From DASUAS01 sp963819475 (GTDB lineage Bacteria > Actinomycetota > Acidimicrobiia > IMCC26256 > DASPTH01): 64,000 nt of DNA. Below are positions 8,502-17,466 of the stretch, in pieces (within the stretch, counting starts at the first letter, position 1; every line of letters begins with the position of its first letter). Location of the stretch: the NCBI GenBank assembly GCA_963819475.1, contig CAWFWE010000008.1:124001-188000 (forward strand). Direction: 5' to 3'. The position numbers and the translations under genes were made by a program. The notes below the pieces were generated by a model. That model made no database searches. It was not told the origin of the DNA and saw only the letters and a list, made by a program, of their open reading frames with translations.

Positions 8502-9848
8502 ATGGGGGAAACCGAAGTGCGAAGGAATTCACGACGAGGTGTACGCGTCGGGCTCTGCCTGGCCGTCGCCGCGTTGCTCGCCACCGTCGGGTTGACCAGC
8601 GTCGGCGGCGCGTCGGTGCCCGCGGCGGACGAGGGCGTCACCGGCAAGACCATCACGCTCGGGTACATCTACCCGGCGACCGGTGTTGCGGCGTCGATCT
8701 CGCAGAACGGCATCAAGGGCTTCGAGGCCCGCATCGCCCGGCAGAACGCCGCGGGCGGCGTGAACGGCCGCAAGATCGAGTACGAGACCGTCGACGACGC
8801 GTCGTCCGGCGCGAACCTCACCGGCGCGCAGGATCTGGTCCAGAACCGCCACGTCTTCGCGGTGGTGAACCAGTCGCCGTTCGCATTCCTGTCGTACCGG
8901 TGGCTGCTCGACCACGGCGTACCGATGTTGGGCGCGGGCAGCGACGGCACCTACTACCAGCAGAAGGGCAACGAGAACGTCTTGAGCTCGGGTGGGAACG
9001 CGCTCGTCTTCGGCGACCTCATCTACGACTCGGCCGCGCGGGCCATGAAGCTGGCCGGCGCCAAGAAGGCCGCCGCGCTCGCCTACGGGGCCGCGACCTC
9101 GTCGGTGGCGTCGGCCAAGGCGTTCATGAACTTCGCGGTGCCGGGTGTCGGACTCGACCCCGTCTACACCAACACGTCGCTCGAGTTCGGGAGCTCCGAC
9201 GTCGGCCCTGCGGTGCTCGGGATCAAGAACGCCGGGGCCGACGCGGTGTACCTGCCGATGGCGGCGGCGACCAACGTCGCGGTCGTCCAGGGGCTGCAGC
9301 AGAGCGGGGTCGAGATGAAGGCGTCCGTGCTCGCGACGGGCTACGGGCAGGACTTCCTCGACTCGCCCGCGGCGCAGAACATCCCGTCCAGCGCGTTGTT
9401 CTTCACCGGCTACAAGCCGGTCGAGCTGAAGACGCCGGAGACCAAGAAGTTCCAGGCCGACCTCAAGAAGTACGCCAACTTCACCGGCGTCCCGGACTTC
9501 GGGGTCTACAACGGCTACATCCTCGCCGACCTCGCCATCAAGGGTCTGGCGGCGGCCGGCAAGACGCCGACCCGTCAAGGCTTCATCGACGGCGTCCACT
9601 CCGTGGGCATGTACGACCAGGCCGGCCTCGGCTGCCAGCCGGTCGACGTGAGTCTCGCCGGGCGCGGCAAGCCGCCGGCGAAGACCTGTGGCTACGTCCT
9701 GCAGGTGAAGGACGGCAAATTCGTGCCGTTCCCGAAGAGCGGCAAGCCGATCGTCGGCAAGCTCGCGGGGACCCCCGAGGCGCTGGCGGCGGCCGCGGCC
9801 GGTACGACGGCGACGACGGCCGCGCCGGCGACGACGGCCGCACCGTGA
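8502..9848 (+). CDS. Branched-chain-type ABC transporter substrate-binding protein
   Basis: A 448-residue periplasmic-binding protein type 1 (LivK/AmiC-like). A basic N-terminus (RRNSRRGVRVG) and hydrophobic stretch to about residue 38 form a signal peptide ending near ASVPAAD. There is no clear lipobox. The mature part starts TITLGYIYPATGVAASIS. A Thr/Ala-rich tail (GTTATTAAPATTAAP) may reach across the wall. ATG has AGGGAGAG 10 bases upstream. No permease lies beside it; the LivHMF fusion at 40671 could serve it. The stop overlaps the GTG of a phosphotransferase. The truncated protein at 13577 is similar to its C-terminus. Confidence 0.9.
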   Translation: MGETEVRRNSRRGVRVGLCLAVAALLATVGLTSVGGASVPAADEGVTGKTITLGYIYPATGVAASISQNGIKGFEARIARQNAAGGVNGRKIEYETVDDASSGANLTGAQDLVQNRHVFAVVNQSPFAFLSYRWLLDHGVPMLGAGSDGTYYQQKGNENVLSSGGNALVFGDLIYDSAARAMKLAGAKKAAALAYGAATSSVASAKAFMNFAVPGVGLDPVYTNTSLEFGSSDVGPAVLGIKNAGADAVYLPMAAATNVAVVQGLQQSGVEMKASVLATGYGQDFLDSPAAQNIPSSALFFTGYKPVELKTPETKKFQADLKKYANFTGVPDFGVYNGYILADLAIKGLAAAGKTPTRQGFIDGVHSVGMYDQAGLGCQPVDVSLAGRGKPPAKTCGYVLQVKDGKFVPFPKSGKPIVGKLAGTPEALAAAAAGTTATTAAPATTAAP

Positions 9849-10907
9849 GCGCCACGACGGTCGCCATCCCCGAAACGCTCGGCGAGTTGTTGACACCGAG
9901 CTGGCTCACCGCGACGTTGTCGTCGCGGTACCCGGGGGTCCGTGTCACCAACGTCATCCCGGGCCCGATCGTCGAGCGCGTGTCGACGAACGCCCGGTTC
10001 CGGATCGAGTGCGAGCCCGAGGTCCCGCCCGGGCTCTCGCCGACCCTGTGTGCGAAGGGATACTTCTCCGAGCCCGGGCGCGTGAGCGCGCAGGCGGGCG
10101 TGCCCGAGGCGTGCTTCTACCGCGATCTCGCCGACGGCACCGGCGTGCGCACGCTCAAGGGCGTCTGGGCCGGCGTGGATCCCGAGACCCAGCACGGCGT
10201 CGTGATCACCGAGGACGTGATCGAGGCCGGCGGTGTGTTCCGCGACGCCTTGACCCCGTGCACGGTCGAGCAGACCGCGGACCTCCTCGCCGAGCTCGCG
10301 CGCCTGCACGCCTACGGGTGGGAGAATCGCGAGGTCGCCGAGCGCGCCGTGGCTCGTGCCCCGGATCGGCCAGACCGCGAAGGTGCGCGGGGTCAAGGAG
10401 ATCCGCCACAACTTCGACGGCGCGCCGGGCGTCGGTGTGCCCGACGACATGCGAGATCCCCAGCAGCTCGTCGACGCGTTCAACGCACTCGGCGCCGAGC
10501 AACCCGGTGCGGGGTGGACCGTCATCCACGGTGACATGCACGTCGGCAACACCTTCCTCGACGGCGAAGGTCGCCCGGCGCTCATCGACTGGCAGCTCGT
10601 GCAGCACGGGCACTGGAGCATCGACGTGGCGTACCACGTCGCGTCGGCGCTCGAGCCGGCCGAGCGGGCCTCCGCCGAGCGCGATCTGCTCCGGCACTAC
10701 CTCGAGCAGGTCGCGTCCGGCGGAGCCGTCGGCGTGCCGTCCTTCGACGAAGCCTGGGAGCAGTACCGCCGCGCGATGCCGTACGGCTTCTTCCTGTGGG
10801 GGATCACGCAATTCGTCACCCAGGACATCATCGGGGTGCTGCTGCACCGGATCGGCACCGCCGCGTCGGAGCTCGAGTCCTACGAGGTGCTGCTGCGCGA
10901 GGGCTGA
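9845..10907 (+). CDS. Aminoglycoside phosphotransferase-like kinase, frameshifted
   Basis: APH/ecdysteroid-kinase-like protein of about 353 residues after correction. The first frame carries RVSTNARFRIECEPEVPPG and CAKGYFSEPGR. After a frame change near 10346-10352 (one extra base), the second frame carries the catalytic loop WTVIHGDMHVGNTFL, the metal site ALIDWQ, and a C-terminus ending in LLREG. The intact paralogue at 31671-32732 aligns across the break (REPWLAPKIF against RAWLVPRIG), so a sequence error is likely. The GTG start overlaps the stop of the substrate-binding protein. Substrate unknown; a role in phosphorylating an imported alcohol is inference. Confidence 0.82.
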
Positions 10908-10928
10908 CCCGCGCGGCGCCGGGCGCGC

Positions 10929-11726
10929 TCAGTCGAACACGGTGCGAGTGGCACGGCGCAGCTCGGCGGCCATGGCCGACGCCCCGCGTGCGGCGAGCTC
11001 GGCGTTGAACACCTCGAGCGCGAAGTACGGGTCGGCGTCGATCTCGGCCAGGGCGCCGAGCAGTGCCGCGATGTCGACACAGCCCTGCCCCGGTACCGGG
11101 CGCGCGGTCAACGCCTCGGTCATGTAGTCATCGGCGCCCGGCCCGCCCGGCGCGGCGTCGCACACCTGCACGTAGTGCACCCGATCGCCGGGGATCTGCC
11201 GCAAGAGCTCCAGGTTCGGTCCGCCCGGTTGGCGTTGCCAATGGAGCATGTCGATGACGATGCCGCCGTTCGTCGCCCCCGACCCCTGCACGATCTGCCA
11301 CACGGTCGCGAGGTCGGGGACCGCCGACCACGGGAGGAACTCGATGGCGACGCGGACACCGTGCTGCGCAGCGCGTTCGCACAACGCCGCGAACCCCTCG
11401 GTGGCGCGGGTCGCATCCATGGTGGGGTCCAGCGTGCAGGCGAGGAGGAGGTCGGCCCCGAAGGCGGAGGCGACGTCGAGCTGCTCGTCGGCGTCGGCCA
11501 GCGCGGCGTCCGGTCCCTCCGCCCAGCGGGTTGCCGCTTCCACCGCCCGCACCGTGACCCCGGCGTCGTCGAGCACGCTCCGGGTGGTGTCGACGCCGTT
11601 GCCGGTCGCGTAGAACGACCAGAGCGAGACGGTGGGGAAGCCGGCACCGGCCGACGCCTGCGCGATGTCGCGCAGTCCGGCGACATCGCACGTCATGGGC
11701 TCGAGGAGCAGGGTCGCGGGGCACAT
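10929..11726 (-). CDS. Sugar phosphate isomerase/epimerase-like TIM barrel protein
   Basis: About 265 residues of the xylose-isomerase-like/AP-endonuclease-2 barrel family. Likely metal ligands are the Glu in VAIEFLPWSA, the Asp in IVIDMLHWQRQ, the His in RVHYVQVCDA and the Glu in FALEVFNAEL. Such proteins isomerise or epimerise sugars or inositol derivatives, and some act as dioxygenase-type lyases. ATG at 11726 is preceded by an in-frame GTG at 11732. It is convergent with the phosphotransferase and divergent from the hydrolase at 11966 across a gap holding a tandem repeat. The specific substrate is not recognisable. Confidence 0.75.
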   Translation of the reverse strand: MCPATLLLEPMTCDVAGLRDIAQASAGAGFPTVSLWSFYATGNGVDTTRSVLDDAGVTVRAVEAATRWAEGPDAALADADEQLDVASAFGADLLLACTLDPTMDATRATEGFAALCERAAQHGVRVAIEFLPWSAVPDLATVWQIVQGSGATNGGIVIDMLHWQRQPGGPNLELLRQIPGDRVHYVQVCDAAPGGPGADDYMTEALTARPVPGQGCVDIAALLGALAEIDADPYFALEVFNAELAARGASAMAAELRRATRTVFD

Positions 11727-11816
11727 GCCCACGGCGTCGGCGCGGAACGAATCGGCGGCCACCGCTCGCCAAGGTAGCCGCACGACGCGTGCCCGTCGCC
11801 CGGCCCGGGATCCACC

Positions 11817-11870
11817 CAGCACGAACAGCCAGCAAGAACAGAGCCAGCAAGAACAGCCAGCAAGAACAGG
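11817..11870 (+). repeat. Four-unit tandem repeat, consensus CAGCAAGAACAGC
   Basis: Four adjacent copies of a 13-base unit (CAGCACGAACAGC, then CAGCAAGAACAGAGC with a 2-base insertion, then CAGCAAGAACAGC and CAGCAAGAACAGG). They lie in the 239-base gap between two divergent genes. The last unit runs into AGGAGGTG. The repeat is much lower in GC than its surroundings. It could be an iterated operator or a slippage-prone array. No sign of CRISPR architecture. Confidence 0.75.
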
Positions 11871-11965
11871 AGGTGAACTCCCGCCCGCACCAGTGGACGC
11901 TGCACCCCGCTCTCGGCCACGCTCGGGGGTCGGAGCTCGCCGTGGTTCCCGGGAAGGAGACCGAG

Positions 11966-12658
11966 ATGGGTGAAGGGCCGAACATCGTCCTCGTGCACGG
12001 TGCGTGGGCGGACGGTTCGTGCTGGAGCGGCGTGATCCGCCGACTCCAGGCATCGGGGTACGACGTCACCGCGCCGCAGTTCCCGCTCACGACGCTCCCC
12101 GACAACGTGAGCCGCCTGCGGCAGGTGCTCGAGGCGCAGGACGGACCCACCCTCGTGGCCGGCCATTCGTACGGCGGGCAGATCATGACCGCACTCGGTG
12201 CCGACGCGCCGAACGTGGTCGGGTTGGTCTACGTGTCCGGGTTCGGGTTGGACGAAGGGGAGACGATCGGCGGCCTGCTGGCCCAGGGTGATCCGACCCC
12301 GGCCCTGGCGCACCTCCGCATCGACGAGCTCGGCTTCGCCTGGCTCCCCGAGGACGACTTCGTGGGCCACTTCGCGGCCGACCTCGATCCCGTCGACGCG
12401 CGGGTGCTGTACGCGGTGCAGCAACCGCTCTCGGCGGGCGCGCTCGGCGAGGTGATGGGCGTGCCCGCCTGGCGCGACCTGCCGTGCTGGTACGCCGTGG
12501 CGCGCGACGACGAGGTGATTCCCCCGGACGCCGAGCGGCAGTTCGCCAAGCGCATGGACGCGACCGTCATCGAGCTCGTGTCCAGCCACATCGGCATGGT
12601 GTCGCATCCGGACGAGGTCGCCGACCTCATCGACACCGCGGCTCGAGCGGTCTCGTAG
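11966..12658 (+). CDS. Alpha/beta hydrolase (EstC/HNL-like)
   Basis: Compact 230-residue alpha/beta hydrolase, expected to cleave esters or similar bonds in the cytoplasm. The oxyanion region is VLVHGAWADGSCW, the nucleophile Ser68 is in AGHSYGGQ, and the likely catalytic His208 is in SSHIGMVSHP. ATG at 11966 has GGAAGGAG seven bases upstream, so longer in-frame extensions through the tandem repeat are unlikely to be translated. The family includes small esterases and hydroxynitrile-lyase relatives; the substrate is not known. It is divergent from the isomerase-like gene. Confidence 0.85.
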   Translation: MGEGPNIVLVHGAWADGSCWSGVIRRLQASGYDVTAPQFPLTTLPDNVSRLRQVLEAQDGPTLVAGHSYGGQIMTALGADAPNVVGLVYVSGFGLDEGETIGGLLAQGDPTPALAHLRIDELGFAWLPEDDFVGHFAADLDPVDARVLYAVQQPLSAGALGEVMGVPAWRDLPCWYAVARDDEVIPPDAERQFAKRMDATVIELVSSHIGMVSHPDEVADLIDTAARAVS

Positions 12659-12686
12659 CGGAGGTGGCGACTCCCGTGGGCGCTGG

Positions 12687-13356
12687 CTAGCCGTAGAGCT
12701 GGCCGCACGGCGAGACCACGTTGCGGCGGCCCCATCGTTCGCACTCCGAGCACCAGGCCAGCGCGAACTGCCAGTGCCGGATCGTGGTGCGACAGTGCGA
12801 GCACACCATCGCCGGCGGCGACCAGATGCGGCTGCCGTCGCGCTTGATCACCATCTCCAAACGCGGTTCGAACTCGCGGTCCGCGGTCCGGAGATCGCAC
12901 AGCACGCACGTCGCGTCGCCGCGCCACATCGTCGCGGCGGGACCGCTTGCGCGCCGCGTGCTTCGCGTCGCGCGCGTCACCGTCGCCGCCGGAGTGACCC
13001 TCCGATTCGCACGGGTCGAGGAAGACGGTGTCGTCGAGGGTCCCCGCCGGCGCGGGCGAGATGCCGAGCGCACACGACGCGCCCTGCACGAACGCCCACG
13101 CGCGCCGCTGCTCCGCACGGTCGGGAAGTCCGTCCATGGTGAGGCGCACCGCGCGGCCGGCGCGCAGGAGGTCCACCACCTCGGTCAGCTGGTCGAACTG
13201 CACCGGGCGCAGCACCGTGGAGTCGCCGCCGACTTCCGCGCTCGGTGTCGGCGGCGGAGCGGCTGCCGGTGCCTTGGCGGAGATCACCCGCACCGCGGAC
13301 GGCGGTTGCGCACGGTCCAGCGGGGTGGCGGAGCTCCGGCGATCTCGTTCGCTCAT
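12687..13356 (-). CDS. SepF-like protein with zinc-ribbon C-terminus in a second frame
   Basis: ATG at 13356 follows AAAGG. After a Pro/Ala-rich linker comes a domain like SepF (STVLRPVQFDQLTEVVDLL, then RAWAFVQGASCALG and DDTVFLDP). SepF tethers FtsZ rings to the membrane through an N-terminal helix, which is not obvious here. This frame has no natural stop nearby. One base over, at about 12930, a frame opens with CVLC, CSHC and CSEC pairs, ends QLYG at 12687, and contains ATG at 12929 (80 residues). Either one protein of about 223 residues is split by a one-base insertion, or a separate small zinc-ribbon protein exists. The SepF assignment is by pattern only. Confidence 0.55.
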
Positions 13357-13576
13357 CGCGGCACCTTTCGAGCGGACCCATCCCCCGGACCATCCCCCGG
13401 ACACTCCACGCGACCGTACGGGCTCGGCCGCGCCCGTGTCGACCCCTGGATCCCGGCGCGGTGCCCCTGTCGGTCGTGCCCCAAGATCACGCGGGACCGG
13501 GCGGTGTGGGCGGCCGGTCGCGGTGCGCGCGAACGGGGCGACGGTGGGCGCCGCCGCCCCGAACCTCGCGCCTCGC

Positions 13577-13905
13577 CTACTTCGCGGCGGTGGTGGTGGT
13601 CGCGCCGGAAGCGCCGACGTCGTGCCGCCGAACGTCTTCGCCGCGAGCACCGCGGGATCGCCGACCAGCTTGGTCGTGATCGGCTTGCCCTTGTTCAACG
13701 GGACGAATTTCCCATCCTTGACGATCAGCGCATAGGTGCAACTGCTCACCGGGTACTTCCCGTAGTGCTCGGCGCTGATGTCGATCGGACCGCAGTTGAG
13801 GCCCGCGGCGCCGTAGGTGCCGAGAGCTCGGAGACCGCTGACGAAGCCCTCACGGGTCGGCGTCTTGCCCGCGTTCTGCAGGCCGAGGATCATCAGCTCG
13901 CCGGT
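13577..13905 (-). pseudogene. C-terminal fragment of an ABC substrate-binding protein
   Basis: Reading leftward: ELMILGLQNAGKTPTREGF, then CGPIDISAEHYGKYPVSSC and YALIVKDGKFVPLNKGKPI. This matches the last ~110 residues of the binding protein at 8502 (LAIKGLAAAGKTPTRQGF and VLQVKDGKFVPF). A Thr/Ala tail (SGATTTTAAK, stop at 13577) is reached only after a frame change near 13613-13622. No N-terminal domain or signal peptide precedes it; homology stops abruptly about 80 bases from the sulfotransferase start. It is a remnant of a recombination or deletion event. Confidence 0.7.
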
Positions 13906-13988
13906 CGGTGCGCGCCCCGTGGGCACCGCGATCCTGTCGCGGGGCACGATCTAGTGTCGGCGCCGGATGCAACCCCGGAGGGACGAAC

Positions 13989-15146
13989 GTGTGCGCACAA
14001 CTCGATTCGGACGCGCTCGTGGCGAGGGCGTGCGAGGAGACCGGTCTCGACGATCTCGGTGACATCCCGTACCGGGAGCCGCTCGAGGTCCTGCTGGCTT
14101 CGCTGAACCACGACGCCGGGCTCGACGAGCCGCGGCTCGCGGCTGCCGGTGACTCGATCACCAGCTTGCTCGTCAAGCGGCTGCGGCTGGTCGACGACCG
14201 CGCGACCTACCCGGCCATCGCCGACGAGAAGATCGTGGCACCGCTCTTCATCGTCGGGCTCCCGCGCACCGGCTCGACGCATCTCCACGCGCTGCTCGCG
14301 CAGGTGGGCGGGATCCGCGCGCCGCAGATGTGGGAGATGACGTCACCCTCGCCGCCGCCCGAGCAGGAGACCTACACGACCGATCCGCGCATCGCGCAGT
14401 TCGAGGCGGCCGTCGCCGCGACACCTCCGGAGATGATGAAGCGGCACCCGGTGTCGGCCACGAGGCCGGAACAGTGCAACGCGCTCAACGACTGGAGCTT
14501 CGTCAACCAGGCGCTCATCGCCTTCTACAACATCCCCACCTACCGCGATTGGCTGCTCGGAACCGACTACACGGCGGCCTACGAGGCCCATCGGCGGACG
14601 TTGCAGCAGCTGCAGTGGCGCGTCCCGGGACAGTGGGCGCTCAAGTACCCGAAGCACCTGGTCGCGCTCGACCGCCTGCTCGCCGCGTACCCCGATGCCC
14701 GCATCGTGTGGACCCACCGCGACCCTGCGGTCGTGGTGCCCTCGGTGGCGAGCCTGACCGGCTACATCCGCGAGGCGCAGACGGGTTTCGTCGACGAACC
14801 GAGCTTCGGCCGGGAATGGGCAGCTCACGAGGAGCTGGTCCTGCTCCGCGGTCTGGCGGTGCGCGACCGCGTCGGGAACGACGACGGTCGTTTCCACGAT
14901 CTGCACTACCAGGAGCTCATGGCCGATCCGGTTCGCGCGATCGCGGGCATCTGCGATCACTACGGGATGCCATTCGACGACGCGTCGGGGGCCGCCGTCC
15001 GCCGGTTCGTCGCCGACAATCCGCAGACGAAGCACGGCGCCCACGACTACACCGCCGAGCAGTTCGGTCTCGACGCCGACGGTCTGCGACGCCGCTTCGC
15101 GCCCTACATCGAGCGCTTCGGTGTGCAGACGGAGCGCGGCGCGTGA
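13989..15146 (+). CDS. Sulfotransferase family protein (PAPS-dependent type)
   Basis: A 385-residue Sulfotransferase_3-like protein, expected to move sulfate from PAPS to a hydroxyl group. The 5'-phosphosulfate loop is FIVGLPRTGSTHLHALLAQ (about residues 88-105), and the 3'-phosphate region is ARIVWTHRDPAVVVPSVASL. GTG at 13989 has GGAGGG 6 bases upstream. The stop overlaps the GTG of an NAD-dependent epimerase. The same pair recurs at 38595-40661, and a third sulfotransferase begins at 63601. Acceptor unknown; P-loop proteins of this family are numerous in lipid-rich actinobacteria. Confidence 0.85.
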   Translation: MCAQLDSDALVARACEETGLDDLGDIPYREPLEVLLASLNHDAGLDEPRLAAAGDSITSLLVKRLRLVDDRATYPAIADEKIVAPLFIVGLPRTGSTHLHALLAQVGGIRAPQMWEMTSPSPPPEQETYTTDPRIAQFEAAVAATPPEMMKRHPVSATRPEQCNALNDWSFVNQALIAFYNIPTYRDWLLGTDYTAAYEAHRRTLQQLQWRVPGQWALKYPKHLVALDRLLAAYPDARIVWTHRDPAVVVPSVASLTGYIREAQTGFVDEPSFGREWAAHEELVLLRGLAVRDRVGNDDGRFHDLHYQELMADPVRAIAGICDHYGMPFDDASGAAVRRFVADNPQTKHGAHDYTAEQFGLDADGLRRRFAPYIERFGVQTERGA

Positions 15147-16051
15147 TCTCCGGCGAGAAGATCCTCGTCACCGGGGTGTCCGGCACGGTCGCCCGACCGC
15201 TGGCGCAGGCGCTCGCGGCCGAGAACGAGGTGTGGGGTCTCGCCCGGTTCGCCGACGCCACCGCCCGGCGTGAGCTCGAGGACGCGGGCATCACGACCCA
15301 CGCCGTCGACCTGGGGACCGGCGACCTCGCCGGGCTCCCGGACGACTTCACCTACGTGCTGCACCTCGCGTGGACGAGGGCCGACCTGAGCGAGCTCGAC
15401 ATGTCGCTGCGCACGAACGTCGAGGGGGCCGGACTCGTGCTCGAGCACTGCCGGCGCGCCAAGGCGGCGCTGGTCATGTCCGGGATGGGCATCTACTCGC
15501 CGGCCCCGGACCCCTGGCACACGTACAGCGAGCGCGATCCGATCGGCCGGGCGGCCACCGCGTACGCCCCGACGAGCCCGGCGTCGAAGCTCGGGCTCGA
15601 AGCGGTGGCCCGATTCTGCGCCCGGGCCTTCGACCTCCCGGTCACCATCACCCGGCTCAACACGTTCATGGGGCCGCCGGCGTCGTTCCCCGGCATGCAC
15701 ATCGGTGCGGTGCTCGCCGGCCAACCGATGGTCGCGCCGTGCGATCCCACCCCTCACAACCCGATCCACGTCGACGACATGGCGTGGCAGGTCGAGCCCC
15801 TGCTCGGCGCCGCGAGCACGAGGGCGTGCATCGTGAACTGGTGCGGCGACGACGTCACCACCGCGCAGGAGTGGATGCAGCAGGCCTCGGAGTGGTCGGG
15901 TCGACCGGGCACGCTCGAGATCCGGGAGGTGCCGTGCAGCCCGCCCGGCGCGCTCGCGGACGCGACCCGGCGTCGCGAGCTCACCGGTCCCTGCCGCACC
16001 CGCTTCGAGGACTCGTTCCGGTCGCTGTACGACGCGATGACCACGGGCTGA
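15143..16051 (+). CDS. NAD-dependent epimerase/dehydratase family protein
   Basis: Extended SDR of 302 residues. The N-terminal nucleotide fold is ILVTGVSGTVARPLAQALA, and an acidic VDLG follows. The usual YxxxK is not intact: the candidate region is TAYAPTSPASKLGLE. The middle holds VTITRLNTFMGPP and NPIHVDDMAWQ. The GTG start overlaps the sulfotransferase stop. Paralogues lie at 35312 and 38595, all with a similar ending (ITGPCRxxxxxxFRS-like). It probably acts on the same molecule as the sulfotransferase, but its chemistry (epimerase, reductase, dehydratase) is undefined. Confidence 0.85.
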   Translation: MISGEKILVTGVSGTVARPLAQALAAENEVWGLARFADATARRELEDAGITTHAVDLGTGDLAGLPDDFTYVLHLAWTRADLSELDMSLRTNVEGAGLVLEHCRRAKAALVMSGMGIYSPAPDPWHTYSERDPIGRAATAYAPTSPASKLGLEAVARFCARAFDLPVTITRLNTFMGPPASFPGMHIGAVLAGQPMVAPCDPTPHNPIHVDDMAWQVEPLLGAASTRACIVNWCGDDVTTAQEWMQQASEWSGRPGTLEIREVPCSPPGALADATRRRELTGPCRTRFEDSFRSLYDAMTTG

Positions 16052-16077
16052 TGTGATGAAGGCGTCCTGTCGCACGG

Positions 16078-16764
16078 TCAGCCGGACGGGGAGGTGGCCA
16101 CGGGTGGGCACTGCCCCCCGAGGCCGTTGAGCGACAGCAGGTCGCATTCCGTGCGCAGCGCCACCTTCCAGCGCCCGTCGACGAGCACGGCGTACCCGAC
16201 CCGGTCCCTCAGGACCTCGCCGTGCCCGGGAATGGTGAGCGAGAACTGCACGATGGCGTGGGTCGCATCGATGAACCTCGTCGCGAGCACGCTGATGGTC
16301 GTCCCTGCGAGTTGCTCCGGCGTGTACCCGAAGCGAATCGCGTTCTGCCGGGCCGATTGCGTCAGCGATTCGATGGTGGCGCCGTTCTGGATGGCGTCGG
16401 CCTTCTGCCGGGCGTCGACGCCTCCGTCGAAGGCGGAGTGGAACGCCTGCTCGATGGCGGCTTTGGCCGCGTCGACGTTCGCCGGCTCGAACCCCGGTAC
16501 CGGGTTCGCGAACCGCGGCGCGCCGTCGTCGAGGGCGGCGGTGGTGACGGCGCCGTGGTCGTCGCCGGCATGGCCGACGACGTAGCCGGCGAGCCCTCCG
16601 ATCACCAGCACCGCGACCGCCGCCGCGACGAGCACCCGCCGCTGGCGCGCGAGACGGCGTTGCGTGCGGACCAGCAGTTCCTCGAGATCGGCGCGGGGAG
16701 TGACGCTCTGCACCCGCCGCTCGATGCTCTGTCCGAGGTACCGCCCGAGTTCGTCGTCGTTCAT
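16078..16764 (-). CDS. Single-pass membrane protein, probable anti-sigma partner
   Basis: A 228-residue protein. A cytoplasmic N-terminus of about 42 residues (MNDDELGRYLGQSIERR) is followed by one membrane span (VLVAAAVAVLVIGGLAGYVV) and an extracytoplasmic domain with an NTF2-like look, ending with two Cys. The start overlaps the stop of the ECF sigma gene by 4 bases, which is the usual arrangement for an anti-sigma factor. It has no ZAS zinc motif, so the anti-sigma role is inferred from position and topology only. Confidence 0.65.
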   Translation of the reverse strand: MNDDELGRYLGQSIERRVQSVTPRADLEELLVRTQRRLARQRRVLVAAAVAVLVIGGLAGYVVGHAGDDHGAVTTAALDDGAPRFANPVPGFEPANVDAAKAAIEQAFHSAFDGGVDARQKADAIQNGATIESLTQSARQNAIRFGYTPEQLAGTTISVLATRFIDATHAIVQFSLTIPGHGEVLRDRVGYAVLVDGRWKVALRTECDLLSLNGLGGQCPPVATSPSG

Positions 16765-17260
16765 CGTTCGATCACTCGTCTCAGTTGGGCCAGGCCCCGG
16801 TGCACCAACGAGGCGACCGTGCCCTCACGGCACCGCAACACCCTTGCGATCTCCGACTGTGGCAACCCTTCGTAGAACTGCAGCACCAGCGCCGCGCGCT
16901 GCCGGTAGGGGAGTGTGGCGAGCGCGTCGAAGAGCTCGTCGGCGTCGAGTTGCGCGGCGTCGATCAACGCAAGGTTCTCCATTACCCGCTCGCGCCGTGC
17001 GCGCCGCGCGGCGGAGCGGCACGCGTTCACGACCGTCTGCCGCAGGTACCGCGCGGGCTCTCGATGCTGCTCCAGTGCGCGTGCACGCGGATGAAGGCGT
17101 CGTGGACGACGTCTTCGGCGACGACCTCCGACCCGGTCAACGCCCAGGCCAGCCGGACCATGGGCGTGAGGCACTCGTGGTAGAGGTCGACGAACGAGGG
17201 GAGGAACTCCGTCTCGCTCGTGCTGGCGGTCGATGGATCGTGCTTCGCCGGTTCTGCCAC
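16761..17260 (-). CDS. ECF-type RNA polymerase sigma factor, frameshifted
   Basis: Region 2 lies in one frame (LYHECLTPMVRLAWALTG, EDVVHDAFIRVHAHW). Region 4 lies in the next (LPYRQRAALVLQFYEGLPQ, EIARVLRCREGTVASLVHRG). The break is near 17047-17056, where one base seems missing; restoring it gives ARYLRQTVVNACRS and a protein of about 166 residues, normal for the SigE-like ECF family. GTG at 17260 is preceded by GAGAGG. Both functional regions are conserved on either side, so a sequence error is more likely than loss. It would direct transcription with the membrane partner at 16078. Confidence 0.8.
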
Positions 17261-17466
17261 GCGTGCCTCTCGGGGACGACGCTGGGAGTGTCGCATACGG
17301 ACGGACGAGGCGGCGTCCCGCCTCACGACCGATCCGGTGTGGACACCACCGGCCGGGCGATCCCGGCACCGACCAGCGGCATACGCTCGAAACCCATCGG
17401 GCAGAAGACGCTCGACCGGACCACTTCCTTGCATTCGCGACCGACGGATTCGTGGTCGCGGGCCTT

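Noticed and set aside
11817..11870. Minus-strand translation of the tandem repeat gives hydrophobic LLFLLAVLAG-like peptides resembling a signal or lipoprotein sequence
   Set aside because: The pattern arises from repeated CTTGCTGGC codons in several frames, with no ribosome site or following domain.
11817..11870. Tandem repeat as a CRISPR array
   Set aside because: Units are 13 bases and adjoin directly, with no spacers, and there are no cas genes.
13357..13576. Repeated CCATCCCCCGGAC units near the SepF-like gene
   Set aside because: Only two to three short partial copies, probably chance in GC-rich DNA; no gene or structure supports a function.
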